From Babylonia areolata (lineage: Eukaryota; Mollusca; Gastropoda; Neogastropoda; Buccinidae), in NCBI RefSeq assembly GCF_041734735.1, contig NC_134899.1, positions 5,230,649 through 5,294,648 on the forward strand: DNA of 64,000 nucleotides, in the 5' to 3' direction. Below the pieces are notes generated by a model. It made no database searches and was not told the origin of the DNA. It saw only the letters and a list, made by a program, of their open reading frames with translations. The translations under genes were made by a program, and so were the position numbers. This document shows positions 26,321 through 34,160 of this stretch, in pieces (positions within the stretch are counted from its first letter, which is position 1; the number at the start of each line of letters is the position of its first letter).

Positions 26321-27249
26321 AAGGGTGTGTGTGTACAAGGGTGTATGTGTGAATATGAGATGTGTACATTATTTATACTGTGCAAGAATTATAAACTGTT
26401 CATGAGAGTGACACTGTGGTTGTTTGTGTTTTGTTTATGAGAGAGACACTGATTAGTGTGTGTTTGTTTTTTATACATGTGTGCCATTGCTTCTGTTACA
26501 TATAAATAATAATGTTTTTTGGTGTAGGTATATACACATGCATGTGTCCACTGTTTGCCAGTGTCAGAGTGTGTGATTAACAGTGAGAGAGGCAGACTGG
26601 AAGAACGTATGTGAGGGTGCTTGGACTGATCAGCAGTTAATGCAGCTCATTTCAACAAGTTCAAAATCTTTGCTACTAAGTTCTAGAACTCTTAACTACA
26701 ATCCGATTCATGGAAAAACACACTTGTACCAGTCTACCAGTACCACTACTGCTCAGTACTAATAATACAATTTAAACACTCAATTGATACGTCTACTAAT
26801 ACCACTGTACTGATATTATTATAAATGTCAGCAATTATGAAATAATCAGTCATACTGATTGACTTTTGATGATGTCTTACTCAATTTAATCATACTGAAG
26901 TTATAATGAAACTTACATCCAAACCAGCTCTAGTTGATTGCTGGTGTCTGCTGTCAGCTGAGGTGTCTCTTTTCCTGTGATATGATGACGGTTTGGGGCT
27001 GAGAGAATGACCCTGTGTTTTCAGTCCTTCCAACAAACGCACAAGAAGTATGTTTGGTGGCAAGTCCTCCACTCGTACTGTCACCAATGTTCTGCATTCT
27101 GGGCATCTCAGTTCCAGCTGAGTGCTCACTATTTCTTCCAGACATCTTCTGCAAAACGTGTGTTGACAGGGCAACACTTTGCTTGTGTGATTTAACCGTT
27201 CCAAGCAAACTGAACACTCTAACAGTTCGCTAAGTGCTTGTTCATCCAT
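9009..27249 (-). CDS. POSH (SH3RF1): POSH / SH3RF-type RING E3 ubiquitin ligase and JNK scaffold, complete, 12 coding exons
   Basis: Spliced coding sequence is 2493 bp (830 residues plus stop), close to the fly POSH and human SH3RF1 lengths as I recall them. Seen: C3HC4 RING at residues 12-52 (C12, C15, C28, H30, C33, C36, C49, C52); SH3-1 about 116-170, SH3-2 about 178-232, a Ser/Thr/Pro-rich linker, SH3-3 about 413-470, a long Ser/Pro-rich region, a basic KEKKGLVKL segment near 697, an RKTASLDS segment, and SH3-4 at 774-828 at the C terminus. This order is diagnostic of POSH. Known for the family: E3 ligase activity through the RING, binding of active Rac, and assembly of MLK-MKK-JNK complexes at endomembranes. 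All 12 exons join in phase without stops. The start at 27249 ([16 protein letters not shown]) matches the family N terminus; an in-frame ATG 13 codons upstream lacks family support. SH3RF1, SH3RF2 and SH3RF3 cannot be told apart here; a single pre-duplication orthologue is expected in molluscs. Confidence 0.95.
9270..9425. repeat. Dispersed repeat family R, copy 2
   Basis: Lies in the last POSH intron. Has CCACAGCCTTTTATGGCAGT, ATCCACTGTGTGTAGGACTT, GGCACAGGAAGGCAGGGCCC and GTTTTAACCTTCCCCAACC in the same order as at 48-190. Confidence 0.65.
9583..9650. other. Pair of short perfect hairpins in the last POSH intron
   Basis: TCCGCATAGGCGGA (9587-9600 region) and GACTCCCTGACGGAGTC (about 9630-9646) are adjacent stem-loops with 5- and 6-bp stems. 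A related GCAGACTCC..GGAGTG lies near 53870. Function unknown. Confidence 0.4.
10293..10427 (-). CDS. POSH (SH3RF1): POSH coding exon 11: RKTASLDS segment
   Basis: 135 bp encoding [52 protein letters not shown] matches the conserved RKASSLDS upstream of the last SH3 in SH3RF1. Acceptor TGTACAG, donor GTAGGC. The intron on its acceptor side holds a ~48-bp tandem repeat. Confidence 0.9.
10500..10670. repeat. ~48-bp tandem repeat, about 4 units
   Basis: Units begin ATGCTATG and carry GGCAGTACATGAAAA..ATCAAAC.T.ACACA; seen at about 10505, 10551, 10598 and 10636, increasingly diverged. It lies in the intron just upstream (minus strand) of POSH exon 11. Confidence 0.75.
11303..11353. repeat. (GT)n microsatellite
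   Basis: GT run interrupted once by GA; it lies just past the POSH exon 10 donor on the minus strand. Confidence 0.95.
11427..11551 (-). CDS. POSH (SH3RF1): POSH coding exon 10: basic KEKKGL segment
   Basis: 125 bp encoding [20 protein letters not shown] and on to AVAHT plus CG. It corresponds to the KKEKKGLLKLLSG segment that precedes SH3-4 in vertebrates. The donor is GTCAGC, a weaker site chosen because it leaves phase 2 and the next exon supplies T to make CGT (Arg). Reading on gives 70-odd more open codons of His/Thr repeats from a (GT)n tract, not treated as coding. Confidence 0.85.
11970..12392 (-). mobile_element. SINE family 1, near full length, minus orientation
   Basis: In the POSH intron between exons 9 and 10. 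On the minus strand it runs from GATGGCCTAGAGGTAATGCG through TTCTCCCCCTCCACTAGACC to a (AAATACA)n-type tail at 11970-12003. One of the better-preserved copies. Confidence 0.85.
13738..14175 (+). mobile_element. SINE family 1 carrying a 64-bp insertion
   Basis: The head is degraded (GTGTGGTGACCTAGTGCTAA). The body is recognisable: TGGACCTTGAGTGGTGTTCT, GTAGCATGCAC, TTGTTGTCCCTGG, AAATCCACTTTGATA, GGGTGGCACTG, CACTCTCCCTGGGGAGAG. At 13924-13987 it is interrupted by foreign sequence flanked by a 13-bp duplication (13911-13923 and 13988-14000). Confidence 0.8.
13924..13987. mobile_element. 64-bp insertion with 13-bp target-site duplication
   Basis: Flanked on both sides by TGTTGTCCCTGGC. Without one repeat and the insert, the host SINE matches its consensus. 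The insert ends in an A-rich run (CCAAAAAAAG), as in retroposition. 22 bp (TTTGCATCAGTTTGACATGG plus TA) are identical to the reverse complement of 1386-1407. Confidence 0.65.
14217..14871 (-). CDS. POSH (SH3RF1): POSH coding exon 9: long Ser/Pro-rich region
   Basis: 655 bp adding 219 codons, starting [20 protein letters not shown] and ending [10 protein letters not shown]. Rich in Ser, Pro, His and Asn, as expected for the disordered region between SH3-3 and SH3-4. SP and RTASP motifs could be phosphorylation sites (inference). Acceptor ATTGCAG, donor GTAAAC; phases agree with both neighbours. Confidence 0.9.
14990..15040. repeat. (ACA)n(CA)n compound microsatellite
   Basis: About nine ACA units followed by (CA)10, in the POSH intron between exons 8 and 9. 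Confidence 0.95.
15332..15499 (-). CDS. POSH (SH3RF1): POSH coding exon 8: SH3-3
   Basis: Encodes the whole third SH3: [40 protein letters not shown], then [12 protein letters not shown]. This closely matches the human POSH third SH3 ([20 protein letters not shown]). Acceptor CTGTACAG, donor GTATGT; ends with AG of an Arg codon. Confidence 0.95.
16074..16171 (-). CDS. POSH (SH3RF1): POSH coding exon 7: small Gly/Ala/Ser/Thr linker exon
   Basis: 98 bp encoding [20 protein letters not shown] and then [12 protein letters not shown] plus two bases (GT). The donor GTAAGT splits a Val codon that the next exon completes as the first V of VYMAMYNY. The residues are low-complexity and not conserved. 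The exon is supported by phase and splice signals rather than by homology. Confidence 0.8.
17437..18429 (-). mobile_element. LINE A, 5'-truncated, nested in LINE B
   Basis: A 993-bp insertion flanked by CTGAC (17432-17436 and 18430-18434). The minus strand encodes [57 protein letters not shown] and [16 protein letters not shown], the ORF2 C-terminal region of a different LINE family. The 3' end is AATAAAGACAT followed by (ATTCT)n. Confidence 0.8.
17657..17730. repeat. (CA)n(TC)n(AC)n compound microsatellite
   Basis: CA run, TCTC run, then CA run, inside the 3' UTR of LINE A. Confidence 0.9.
18938..19384 (-). CDS. POSH (SH3RF1): POSH coding exon 6: Ser/Thr/Pro-rich linker with poly-Thr run
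   Basis: 149 codons starting [20 protein letters not shown], which aligns with the FNSAAKQLIEWDKPP that follows SH3-2 in human SH3RF1 as I recall it. Next comes a poly-Thr run coded by imperfect (ACC)n repeats near 19260-19310, then Pro-rich sequence and [19 protein letters not shown], matching the KKRHSFTSL region of the family. Acceptor TGCCAG, donor GTAATG, phase 0. The complementary strand is also open here for 126 codons; I read that as a shadow. Confidence 0.9.
20148..20750 (+). repeat. ~530-bp dispersed repeat family S, copy 1
   Basis: Shares long blocks with 37262-37800: CATGACACAGTATCCCAACC, TTAGCTCCTTATGGCAAAT, AGGCCATATAGGCAAATA, AGAATGGGCAGCTAGTGCCC, GTGTCAAGGCTTGCTTGAAA, TTCCAGAAAGCAGGGATGCT. 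The 5' part (GTCCAGCTGACCACACAGGG) is also found at 34006-34160. Ends in a GC hairpin (CCCCTG..CAGGGG). No coding capacity seen; family not recognised. Confidence 0.75.
20800..21165 (-). mobile_element. LINE D, ORF2 C-terminal fragment
   Basis: The minus strand reads [20 protein letters not shown], then [20 protein letters not shown] and TFLFQQHF, the standard C-terminal end of CR1/L2-like ORF2 (SLRSS..RTF, FKS.LKT.LF). In the intron between POSH exons 5 and 6. Confidence 0.75.
21511..22122. mobile_element. MITE-like element with 13-bp terminal inverted repeats
   Basis: Left end AGACCTGTTTACC (21511-21523) and right end GGTAAACAGGTCT (22110-22122) are exact inverted repeats 612 bp apart. Inside both ends lies a direct repeat of the form GTACTCC..CAAAATGGT.TCCAAA (21571-21592 and 22069-22094). 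No transposase seen. A clear target-site duplication is not visible, so the superfamily is unassigned. Confidence 0.55.
22461..22556 (-). CDS. POSH (SH3RF1): POSH coding exon 5: second half of SH3-2
   Basis: 32 codons beginning [20 protein letters not shown] and ending [10 protein letters not shown]. The W in NWIEG and the P in LPLAFVE are the expected SH3 ligand-groove positions. Acceptor TTTTCAG, donor GTATGT, phase 0 on both sides. Confidence 0.95.
22895..22931. repeat. (GT)n microsatellite
   Basis: Uninterrupted GT run of about 18 units in the POSH intron between exons 5 and 4. Confidence 0.95.
23219..23314 (-). CDS. POSH (SH3RF1): POSH coding exon 4: first half of SH3-2
   Basis: 32 codons, [20 protein letters not shown] followed by [17 protein letters not shown] is the SH3 signature and matches the second SH3 of POSH. 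The acceptor has a strong pyrimidine tract (TTTTTTTTCCCAG). The donor reads GTTCGT, weaker than the GTRAGT of the neighbours. Confidence 0.92.
23628..23742 (-). CDS. POSH (SH3RF1): POSH coding exon 3: rest of SH3-1
   Basis: Encodes [20 protein letters not shown], then [19 protein letters not shown]: the SH3 acidic RT loop, the WY pair and the final FPASYV. The acceptor is CCGCAG and the donor GTAATT. The 115 bp complete the split codon and leave phase 0. Confidence 0.95.
24414..24466 (-). CDS. POSH (SH3RF1): POSH coding exon 2: start of SH3-1
   Basis: A 53-bp exon between a TTTCAG acceptor and a GTAAGT donor. It encodes [17 protein letters not shown] with the SH3 ALYSY motif and ends with two bases of the next codon. 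It is too short to stand out as an open frame but is required by the phases of exons 1 and 3. Confidence 0.9.
25440..25715 (+). mobile_element. SINE family 2, degenerate copy
   Basis: In POSH intron 1. Weak similarity to the family 2 body in order: CTAATCTCACAGGTCAACAC, CGCATGTTAAGATCCTGTAA, ATAGAATGCACCCATC, CATGGCTGCCCATATTGC and TGTAAAAAGCCCACTC. The head is beyond recognition; old. Confidence 0.55.
26276..26318. repeat. (GT)n microsatellite
   Basis: GT run of about 21 units in POSH intron 1. Confidence 0.95.
26917..27249 (-). CDS. POSH (SH3RF1): POSH coding exon 1: RING finger
   Basis: Encodes residues 1-111. It contains the full RING (CSVC, then CQHTFCRRC, then CPEC) and the conserved [15 protein letters not shown] that follows it in the family. 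The donor GTAAGT begins at 26916 and the exon ends in phase 0 after GGTTTGGAT. An upstream in-frame ATG at 27288 would add 13 residues ([13 protein letters not shown]). Family alignment favours 27249. Confidence 0.95.
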
Positions 27250-27560
27250 ACCGACTGTGCCGTGCTCACATTTCTCTCCAGGAAGCACGGAGTTACGGCG
27301 AGTGCAGCTGTTTCATGTTTTAATTTCCAATCACCTCATGATGACTCAAGTCAGCATTACAGTTCACATGATACGAATCACATAATTATTTCTGTAATGA
27401 GGCATGTCCTGCTGATGACATTTTAACCTCTTAAGTACATTAACACTTTTGATCCATGGATCTTCATTGGCCAAACGATGATAGTAAAGGAAAATGAAGC
27501 AGACCGATTTCTAATGGCAGACTTCCGCTCCGATTAAAACAAAATTCCAGCCACAATTAT
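27250..27560 (-). promoter_or_regulatory. POSH 5' UTR and possible promoter
   Basis: Immediately upstream of the POSH start codon. On the minus strand it contains AGCGGAAGT near 27520-27530, an ETS-type core, and a further CCGGAAAT lies at about 27711-27718 on the plus strand. No TATA box in a convincing position. Transcription start is not defined by the sequence; this is a weak inference from position and motif. Confidence 0.25.
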
Positions 27561-28929
27561 TCACCTGTATGAGAGACTGGGTGCCTTTAATCACACATTA
27601 TCATCGTTATAACACAAAGGTTTACTCTCATTACGAATCAAAGATTTTGTCTATTTTTGAACATCTGTCACGTAGAAGATTCCATTTATCAAATGTTCCA
27701 ACGCCATGATGACCGGAAATCGTGGCGGAATAATAAACTTGTAAACATTAGACGCAAAAGAATGCGAAGGATTCTCATGATCAGAGCAAAGTAAGACAAA
27801 CACTGATGTTGATGCCAACAAAAGTAATAATATTTCATTCACGACTATTACCGTATTATGTATTATTAAGCCACACTGCCTTATCATACACCGTGGCAAC
27901 AAGAATTTCCTTTTACAGCAAATTGCCCTTTGACCTCTGTGCCTTATTTGTGCAGGAATCGACAGGCAGCCAAATAATATGATACCGATATGCACGTGCG
28001 ATAGGCTATCTTCTTGTAATCTGGCCGATATATGTGACAGTCACAGATCAATCAGTATCGCAACAGATGCGGGACATGCGCAATAACTATTTGGTCATTT
28101 TAAACATTGATGAAAATTATTTCACTGGGGAAAAAGAAAGGGAAACTGACGGGGCACTTATGAAAGAAGTGTGCCAGGAGATCTGCCCTGATGTGGCACC
28201 AAAACTTGCTGAATTTGAAGTTATGCGTCTGGAAAGAAAACCTGAGAAAAAAATCTGCCTGTAAGCCCAGGCCAATTAAAATAATTATTTCTTGATGTTG
28301 ACACCAAAGAGATGATCCTCAACAAACCAAAACACCTTAGGAATCACAAGAAAGTCTTTTCGCAAAATGGTTATTGTACCAGATAGGACTAAAAAAACAA
28401 AGAGAATGTGACAAAAACTGTACATGGAGATGAAAAGGCAAGGAAGAGGGAGGGCTGGGTGTCATCATCAGAAATGGTAGAATCATTCCCAGACCCAAAC
28501 CTGGCCAGGATGAAAATGATAGAGCTGGTAACACTGGGGTACCAACTGAAGCTTAGAGCACTGACTTGAGGATACCAAAAGAAATGCTGTAAATAATGTA
28601 AATGATACAATTAAAGAAGATCTGAAAGTTACAAATAACAAGAATGGTAATGTAAGGGATGACAGTTACATCCCCAAGGTTTGAATTTTTTTTTTTTTTT
28701 TATTAGACGCAGATAGTATTGGAAACAAAAAACAAAAGCTGAATGCTTTGGCTTGGGATTTAAATCCTGACATTATTGGAATTACTGAACTGAAGTCAGA
28801 GAACCCAAGACCTGATTCTGGGTGGGAACCTGTAACTGATGGATATGTCTTGTTTACTAATGAGGATGGTTGGGGTGTTGGCTTGTTTGCAAAGACTAAT
28901 CTGAATGTTGTGCATAATACACAGCCAGA

Positions 28930-29133
28930 AGTTTTCAGTCCCTCTATCTTTTGCTCAGTTCCACTTGATAGAGGAATTAAAACTTTTTAAAAGTTGGAGT
29001 TGTATATAGATCTTCCAGTGGTACTCTTGAAGTTCTCAGTCCCTCTATCTTTTGCTCAGTTCCACTTGATAACGAGGAATTAAAAGTTGGAGTTGTATAT
29101 AGATCTTCCAGTGGTACTCTTGAAGAAAATGAG
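28930..29133 (+). repeat. ~101-bp tandem duplication within LINE E
   Basis: CAGTCCCTCTATCTTTTGCT...CTTCCAGTGGTACTCTTGAAG occurs twice (starts 28936 and 29037), nearly identical apart from a short indel near 28985. Confidence 0.85.
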
Positions 29134-29485
29134 ATTTTTTTTGTTGATTTTTTAAAAATTTTTATTGTGTCGCTGTTTTTTTTGAAGGCACAGGCAACAA
29201 AGTTTTGATGAGTGATTTTAATTATCCTGACATCGACTGGGAACAAGAAGTGTGTACCAAACACATAGACCATCCTGCTTCAACATTTCTTAAAGTTTTG
29301 CAAGATAATTTTGTTGTACAGTTTGTTACAGAACCAACACATTTTTGCAGTAATCAGCAAATATTTTGGATTTGGTTTTTGCAAACAGAGCTTACGTTGT
29401 TTCTAACAATATTTATCAACAGCCTGTAGGTAGAAGTTACCATTCTTGTATTACCTTTGAAGTTGATCTTGGACAAGTCAAAAGG

Positions 29486-29518
<33 letters not shown>

Positions 29519-29789
29519 GGATAAAGGGGATTATGAAACAATGAGACATGAATCTGATGACATCAACTGGAAAGATTTTGGAGTTCTAATCTGTAGATGA
29601 GTGTTGGTCTTGTGTTGCTGTTAAAGGAATTACAAGATAAATATATGCCATCTAAGGAATTTTTTTACACTGGAATCAAAAGGTATAAAAAGATTGTCCC
29701 ACCTTCTGTGCTGGAAAAGATAAGATTGAAAAGAAAGATTTACAGATGGTATAAGAAGTACAGGACAACTGAAAATTACTTGAAGGTGG

Positions 29790-30185
29790 AGTGATGGCCT
29801 AGAGGTAACGTGTCCACCTAGGAAGCAAGAGAATCTGAGCATGCTGTTCGAATAACAGCTCAGCCGCTGACATTTTCTCCCCCTCCACTAGAGCTTGAGT
29901 GGTGGTCTGGATGCTAATCATTCTGATGAGATGATAAACCGAGGTCCCATGTGCAGCATGCACTTAGCACATGTAAAAGAACCCATGGTAACAAAAGGAG
30001 GGTTCCTGGCAAAATTCTTTAGAAAAATCCACTTCAACAGGAAAAACAAATAAAACTGCACACAGGAAAAAATACACCAAAAAATGGGTGGCGCTCCAAG
30101 CGTAGTGACGCGCTCTCCCTCGGGAGAGCAGCCTGAATTTCACACGGAGATATTTGTTGTGACAAAAAAGAGAAATACAAATAAT
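29790..30185 (+). mobile_element. SINE family 1, full-length copy inside a LINE
   Basis: Head GTGATGGCCTAGAGGTAACG, B-box-like GTTCGAATAACAG, CTCCCCCTCCACTAGAGCTT, ATGTGCAGCATGCACTTAGC, CAAAATTCTTTAGAAAAATC, GTGGCGCTCCAAGCGTAGTG and tail AGAAATACAAATAA. It splits the LINE at 28030-32100: the frame before it ends TTENYLK and coding similarity resumes right after it. Confidence 0.9.
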
Positions 30186-30802
30186 TCTTATGTGTGTGCT
30201 TGAAATCAGGTTAAGAGGGCATTACAAAAGGTTACTAAGGAAAAAGAGATGTCTGTTGCAAAAAATATTTAAAATGATCCAAAGATTTTTTAATCATATT
30301 GCATCACAAACTAAACCTAAGGAGATTGTTCTAAACTTGAGTACACCTGGTGGAACATTGACTGATAGTGATAAAGAAAAGGTCCTAAATTTGTTTTTCT
30401 GTAGTGTTTTTACAGTGGAAGATGTCACCAACACCCCTTCTTTGAACCAAAATGAAAGGCTTCGAGAGATAATGTTGAGGTTTCAGAAAAGATGGTAATG
30501 ACAAACTTTTACATTCAAATGTAAACAAAGTCATTGGTCCTGACGGAATTCGCCCTTATTTGCAAAAAGAATTACATAGTAGTTTAGCCATTCCCTTCAA
30601 AATTCTGATAAAACTTTATCACATGGTAAGAGACAGGCATGGAAAGTAGTAGAAGTAAAACCAATATTTATGAAAGAAACAAAGAAGGCCATGGAAACTA
30701 TCGACCAGTAAGTTTGACATCGGTTGTTTGTAAAGTTTTTGAAAGTTTCATACGTGACACTTTCAGTAATCATTTGGTTGATAACTTATTATCTGGTTAT
30801 CA

Positions 30803-31222
30803 TTATCTGTGAAACTGCATGTTTGGTGCATATCTGTTATGCATATGTGGGTGTATGTGTGAATGTGTGTGTGTGAATGTGTGTCTCCATGTTTTACATT
30901 TATTTGCTTATTTATCATCATTGTTGTCTTTTTAAATTTTTTTATTATTATTACTACTACTTTTTTGTTTCTTTGTTTTTTGGTTAATGTACGCTTATAG
31001 TTGACTTCATCAAGTTTTTGCGCCTTATACATATTATTATTTGTTGTTCTTTTTTATGTATTTATCTATTATTTATTCACCCTTTTTTTTCTCTTTTTTT
31101 TCAAGGCCTGACTAAGCACGTTGGGTTACGCTGCTGGTCAGGCATCTGCTTGGCAGATGTGGTGTAGCGTATATGGATTTGTCCGAACGTAGTGACGCCT
31201 CCTTGAGCTACTGAAACTGAAA
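30803..31222 (+). mobile_element. Retroposed LINE 3' fragment with (TGAAAC)n tail and 10-bp duplication
   Basis: Flanked by CTGGTTATCA at 30793-30802 and 31223-31232. Removing one repeat and the 420-bp insert restores the surrounding LINE frame (NLLSGYQFDFTSA). The insert ends with the conserved ~110-bp box (AAGGCCTGACTAAGC, GGCAGATGTGGTGTAGCG, GACGCCTCCTTGAGC) and a CTGAAACTGAAA tail. Confidence 0.8.
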
Positions 31223-31294
31223 CTGGTTATCAGTTTGACTTTACTAGTGCTAGAACCTGTGTGACTCAAGTTACTGAATACTTTACGACTGGAT

Positions 31295-31522
31295 GGAATC
31301 ACTTTAAAACAATAAACTAATAGATACAATTTATCTGGACTTGCAGAAAGCTTTCAATAAATTTCCACATAATAGGGTAATTGTTAAATTGCAAGGGTAT
31401 GGATTTGTGGAATCACTTTAAAACAATAAACTAATAGATACAATTTATCTGGACTTGCAGAAAGCTTTCAATAAATTTCCACATAATAGGGTAATTGTTA
31501 AATTGCAAGGGTATGGATTTGT
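31295..31522 (+). repeat. 114-bp perfect tandem duplication within LINE E
   Basis: 31295-31408 and 31409-31522 read identically by eye, from GGAATCACTTTAAAAC to TATGGATTTGT. The segment codes the YLDLQKAFNKFPH region of reverse transcriptase, so it is doubled. A recent event. Confidence 0.9.
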
Positions 31523-32100
31523 GGTAAATTACTGGAATGGATAAAAGACTTCTTGTATGAAAGAACACAGTATGTGTCAGAAGGGACTGAGTCATCGTGT
31601 CCTGTGAAGGTGAGTAGTGGTGTTCAAGGCAGTGTCTTGGGGCCCACACTCTGTTTTATATAAAAGACATGCCTGATATACTTGACTGTTTTGTGAAATC
31701 TTTGCAGATGATAAAAGATCTATGAGGAAGTAGATTCTGATGGTAGATTGAAGTTACAAGTTAGTATTGATAAGCTAATACACAGAACTGATAGAGGCAA
31801 ATTAAATTTAATAGCAATAAATGTGAAGTTTTAAATGTAGGCAGGAATCATCCACATTTTTAGTATCATATGGATGGTACTGACCTGCTGGAGACTTCAT
31901 CGGAGAGAGATCTTGGGGTTATTGTTGACTGATCTCTCTTTTGATGTTCATATTGATGAAACCAATAAAAATTTTAAAAAAGCCAACAGACTGGGAAAAT
32001 ATGCAGTGTAAAAAGTAAGAACATTATGGTGCCATTATTTAAGTCATTAGTCAGGCCAGTCTTGGAATATGGGAATGTTGTTCGGAATACAGGCTTAGTG

Positions 32101-33204
32101 AAACAGACAGTTGTTAAAGGTGGAAGGAGGAGGAAGGGGGTAGATGGGTGTGGGAGGTAGAGTAGAACTGGTAGAGGACAAAGACAGAGGACAGGTGCAC
32201 ACTCCACTCACTCCTCAAACCACAAGCAGGGTCTTTTAGTAAGATGAATTGGGGTGTTTATTTCCCTAACTAAAACAGCACACCTGGAACACAAAAATAT
32301 TATTTTAAACCCAGGTCAAAACAATACCAAACTTATGCTAGACATTATTGCTATTAAAGGCTGATCTAAATGAAACATCAATAAGTTGTCTGGACAAATT
32401 AAACACCAACGATAACCTTTCTCCATTCCTTCACTCAATGCCTAGCTGTTCACTCTCATCTCAAAGAGATCTATGTAAAGATTTAAAACAAGCTCCATTC
32501 AGCTTATCGCCAACAATCTGTGACATAAGATAATGTGCACCAAATGTATGACTGACAAATACAAACTCCCAGTGTTTAACTCCTGTTAAATCACCATACA
32601 ATAATAGCTGTCGCACCAAATATATGGCAGACAATTTCAAACTCCCAGTGTTTAACGCCTGTTAAACCATCATACAATAATAGCTGTTTCCATTAAGACT
32701 GAACAAATTTCCACTTTGTCTCTGCAAAGTATCTCACCGGTACAATTATTACCTGGGAATCATATAGTTACCAAGTAATTTGTCTCTGGTAAATATTTAG
32801 CAACCTGTGTGCACCAGCATAGGACTGCCTCTCAGTTGTCTCAAATCTTATTAAACATTTACAGCAATGTGTTATCCCACTGGCATGTAACGTTACAGCA
32901 CATGGTAATCACAGCTACTAACAAGTCACACATGTTCTCCATGTTGCATTATCACCCATGTGCACACACATGGAAAAGCATGAACACACAGTTAGTCTGT
33001 AGATTTGATCACCTTAAGTATAGCCATCATCACCTAACATATAAAATACTATAAAATAGGCAGGTCAAACTCAAAATAACTCGAGTAGTTAACCAAAACA
33101 TTCAACACAGATACTACACACACATCTGTGTTTCTTTGTGACTTAATGCTTACATTGTTCCCACAGTATGTCAACAATTGACAAGTCACTGAACAACATC
33201 ATCG
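32101..33204. other. Intergenic, no gene seen
   Basis: Between LINE E and the family 2 SINE. Purine-rich near 32110-32170, then AT-rich sequence with one 76-bp tandem duplication. No recognisable coding frame. Confidence 0.5.
32535..32686 (+). repeat. 76-bp tandem duplication
   Basis: GCACCAAAT.TATG..... and AACTCCCAGTGTTTAAC.CC, TGTTAAA.CA.CATACAATAA, TAGCTG repeat with a 76-bp period and roughly 10-15% difference. Confidence 0.8.
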
Positions 33205-33735
33205 GGTACAATAGCCGAATGGTTAAAGCACTGGACTTTCAATCTGAGGGTCCTGGGTTCGAATCTCAGTGGTGCCAGGTGGGTAAAGGGTGGAGATTTT
33301 TCCGATCTCCCCGGTCAAAATATGTGCAGACCTGCCAGTGCCTGAACCCTCTTCGTGTGTATACGCAGGCTGAAGATCAAATACGCACATTAAAGATACT
33401 GTAAGCCATATCAGCATTTGATAGGTTATGCAAACAAGAACATACCCAGCATACACACCCCCGAAAATGAAGTGAGGCTGCCTACATGGTGGGGTAAATA
33501 AACAGAATGGTCATACACATAAAATGTTACATGTCTGTCTGGGTGTGTATGGGTGCGTGCCTGAAATCTGACTGAATGACACAGGAAACAAATGATGAGC
33601 ACCCAATGGCAGCCGTCAGTCGACTCTACCCAGGTAGGCAGCCTGTTGTGTAAATGACCCGTGTCTGTAAAGCGCTTAAAGCTTGGTCTCCAACCGAGGA
33701 TAGGTGCTATATAAGTATCCATATCAATCAAAAAA
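33205..33735 (+). mobile_element. tRNA-derived SINE family 2, near full length
   Basis: A well-preserved tRNA-like head: A-box region AGCCGAATGGTTAAAGCACT and B box GGGTTCGAATCTC. The body has GCAGACCTGCCAGTGCCTGA, CACATTAAAGATACTGTAA and GCTGCCTACATGGTGGGGTA. The 3' part has GATGAGCACCCAATGGCAGC, GCGCTTAAAGCTTGGTCTC and GTATCCATATCAATCAA. The intact head suggests a fairly young insertion. Confidence 0.88.
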
Positions 33736-34005
33736 TTTGTGCGAGCATAGGTACAACACCATTTAAACTCAAACAATGATATCCCAAGCATCATACCATA
33801 ATACTTACAGCAACCAGCAAACGGGGGTGGGGGTGGGGTAATACCCTAATACCCCTAACCAGTACTCCATTTAGTCATTTTAGTATATCTTAACCACTTT
33901 TCCTTCAGTCATCAGCTTCAAACACAATTAAGCCACACACACGCTGGCTATACTCTCAAAGTCATGGTATCTGAATTGACACATTCCAGTTAAATTATTC
34001 TTATT

Positions 34006-34160
34006 CTTGTTGCTTATAGTCCAGCTGACCACAAAGGGCCATATCAGGACTGTCAAACCATACAAATGCTCAAACGCATTAACACAAAACTGTCACATCT
34101 ACTACAAAAACGCCCCCCACCCCCCACCCCGCCCCCCCACTAATACAAACCCATGTGCCC
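34006..34160 (+). repeat. Dispersed repeat family S, 5' part
   Basis: TTGTTGCTTATAGTCCAGCT, GACCACAAAGGGCCATATCA, GGACTGTCAAACCA and AAAACTGTCACATCTAC match the start of the copy at 20148. It then passes into a C-rich run and LINE ORF2-like sequence. Confidence 0.65.

Larger units (their letters stand above)
24467..26916 (-). other. POSH intron 1
   Basis: 2.45 kb between the RING exon and SH3-1. Contains a degenerate family 2 SINE (25440-25715), (TA)n near 24840-24885 and a (GT)n tract at 26276-26318. No exon recognised. Confidence 0.6.
28030..32100 (+). mobile_element. LINE E, CR1-like, decayed, with two later insertions
   Basis: An ORF1-like region at 28034-28600 reads MRNNYLVILNIDENYFTGEK and PKLAEFEVMRLERKPEK, an RRM-type ORF1 pattern. 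Endonuclease remains: LNALAWDLNPDIIGITELKS (28735), LMSDFNYPDIDWE (29205). Reverse-transcriptase remains: NDPKIFFNHIASQTKPKEIV (30270), VIGPDGIRPYL (30533), VSLTSVVCKVFESFI (30708), IYLDLQKAFNKFPHNRVIVK (31328), SSGVQGSVLGPTL (31614), LVRPVLEYGNVV (32048). A SINE (29790-30185) and a LINE 3' fragment (30803-31222) are inserted, and two local tandem duplications lie within it. Many breaks; inactive. Its 5' end is ~0.75 kb from the POSH start codon. Confidence 0.85.

Noticed and set aside
33205-33285. A tRNA gene
   Set aside because: A and B boxes are present, but the acceptor stem does not pair and the sequence continues into a SINE body shared with other copies.
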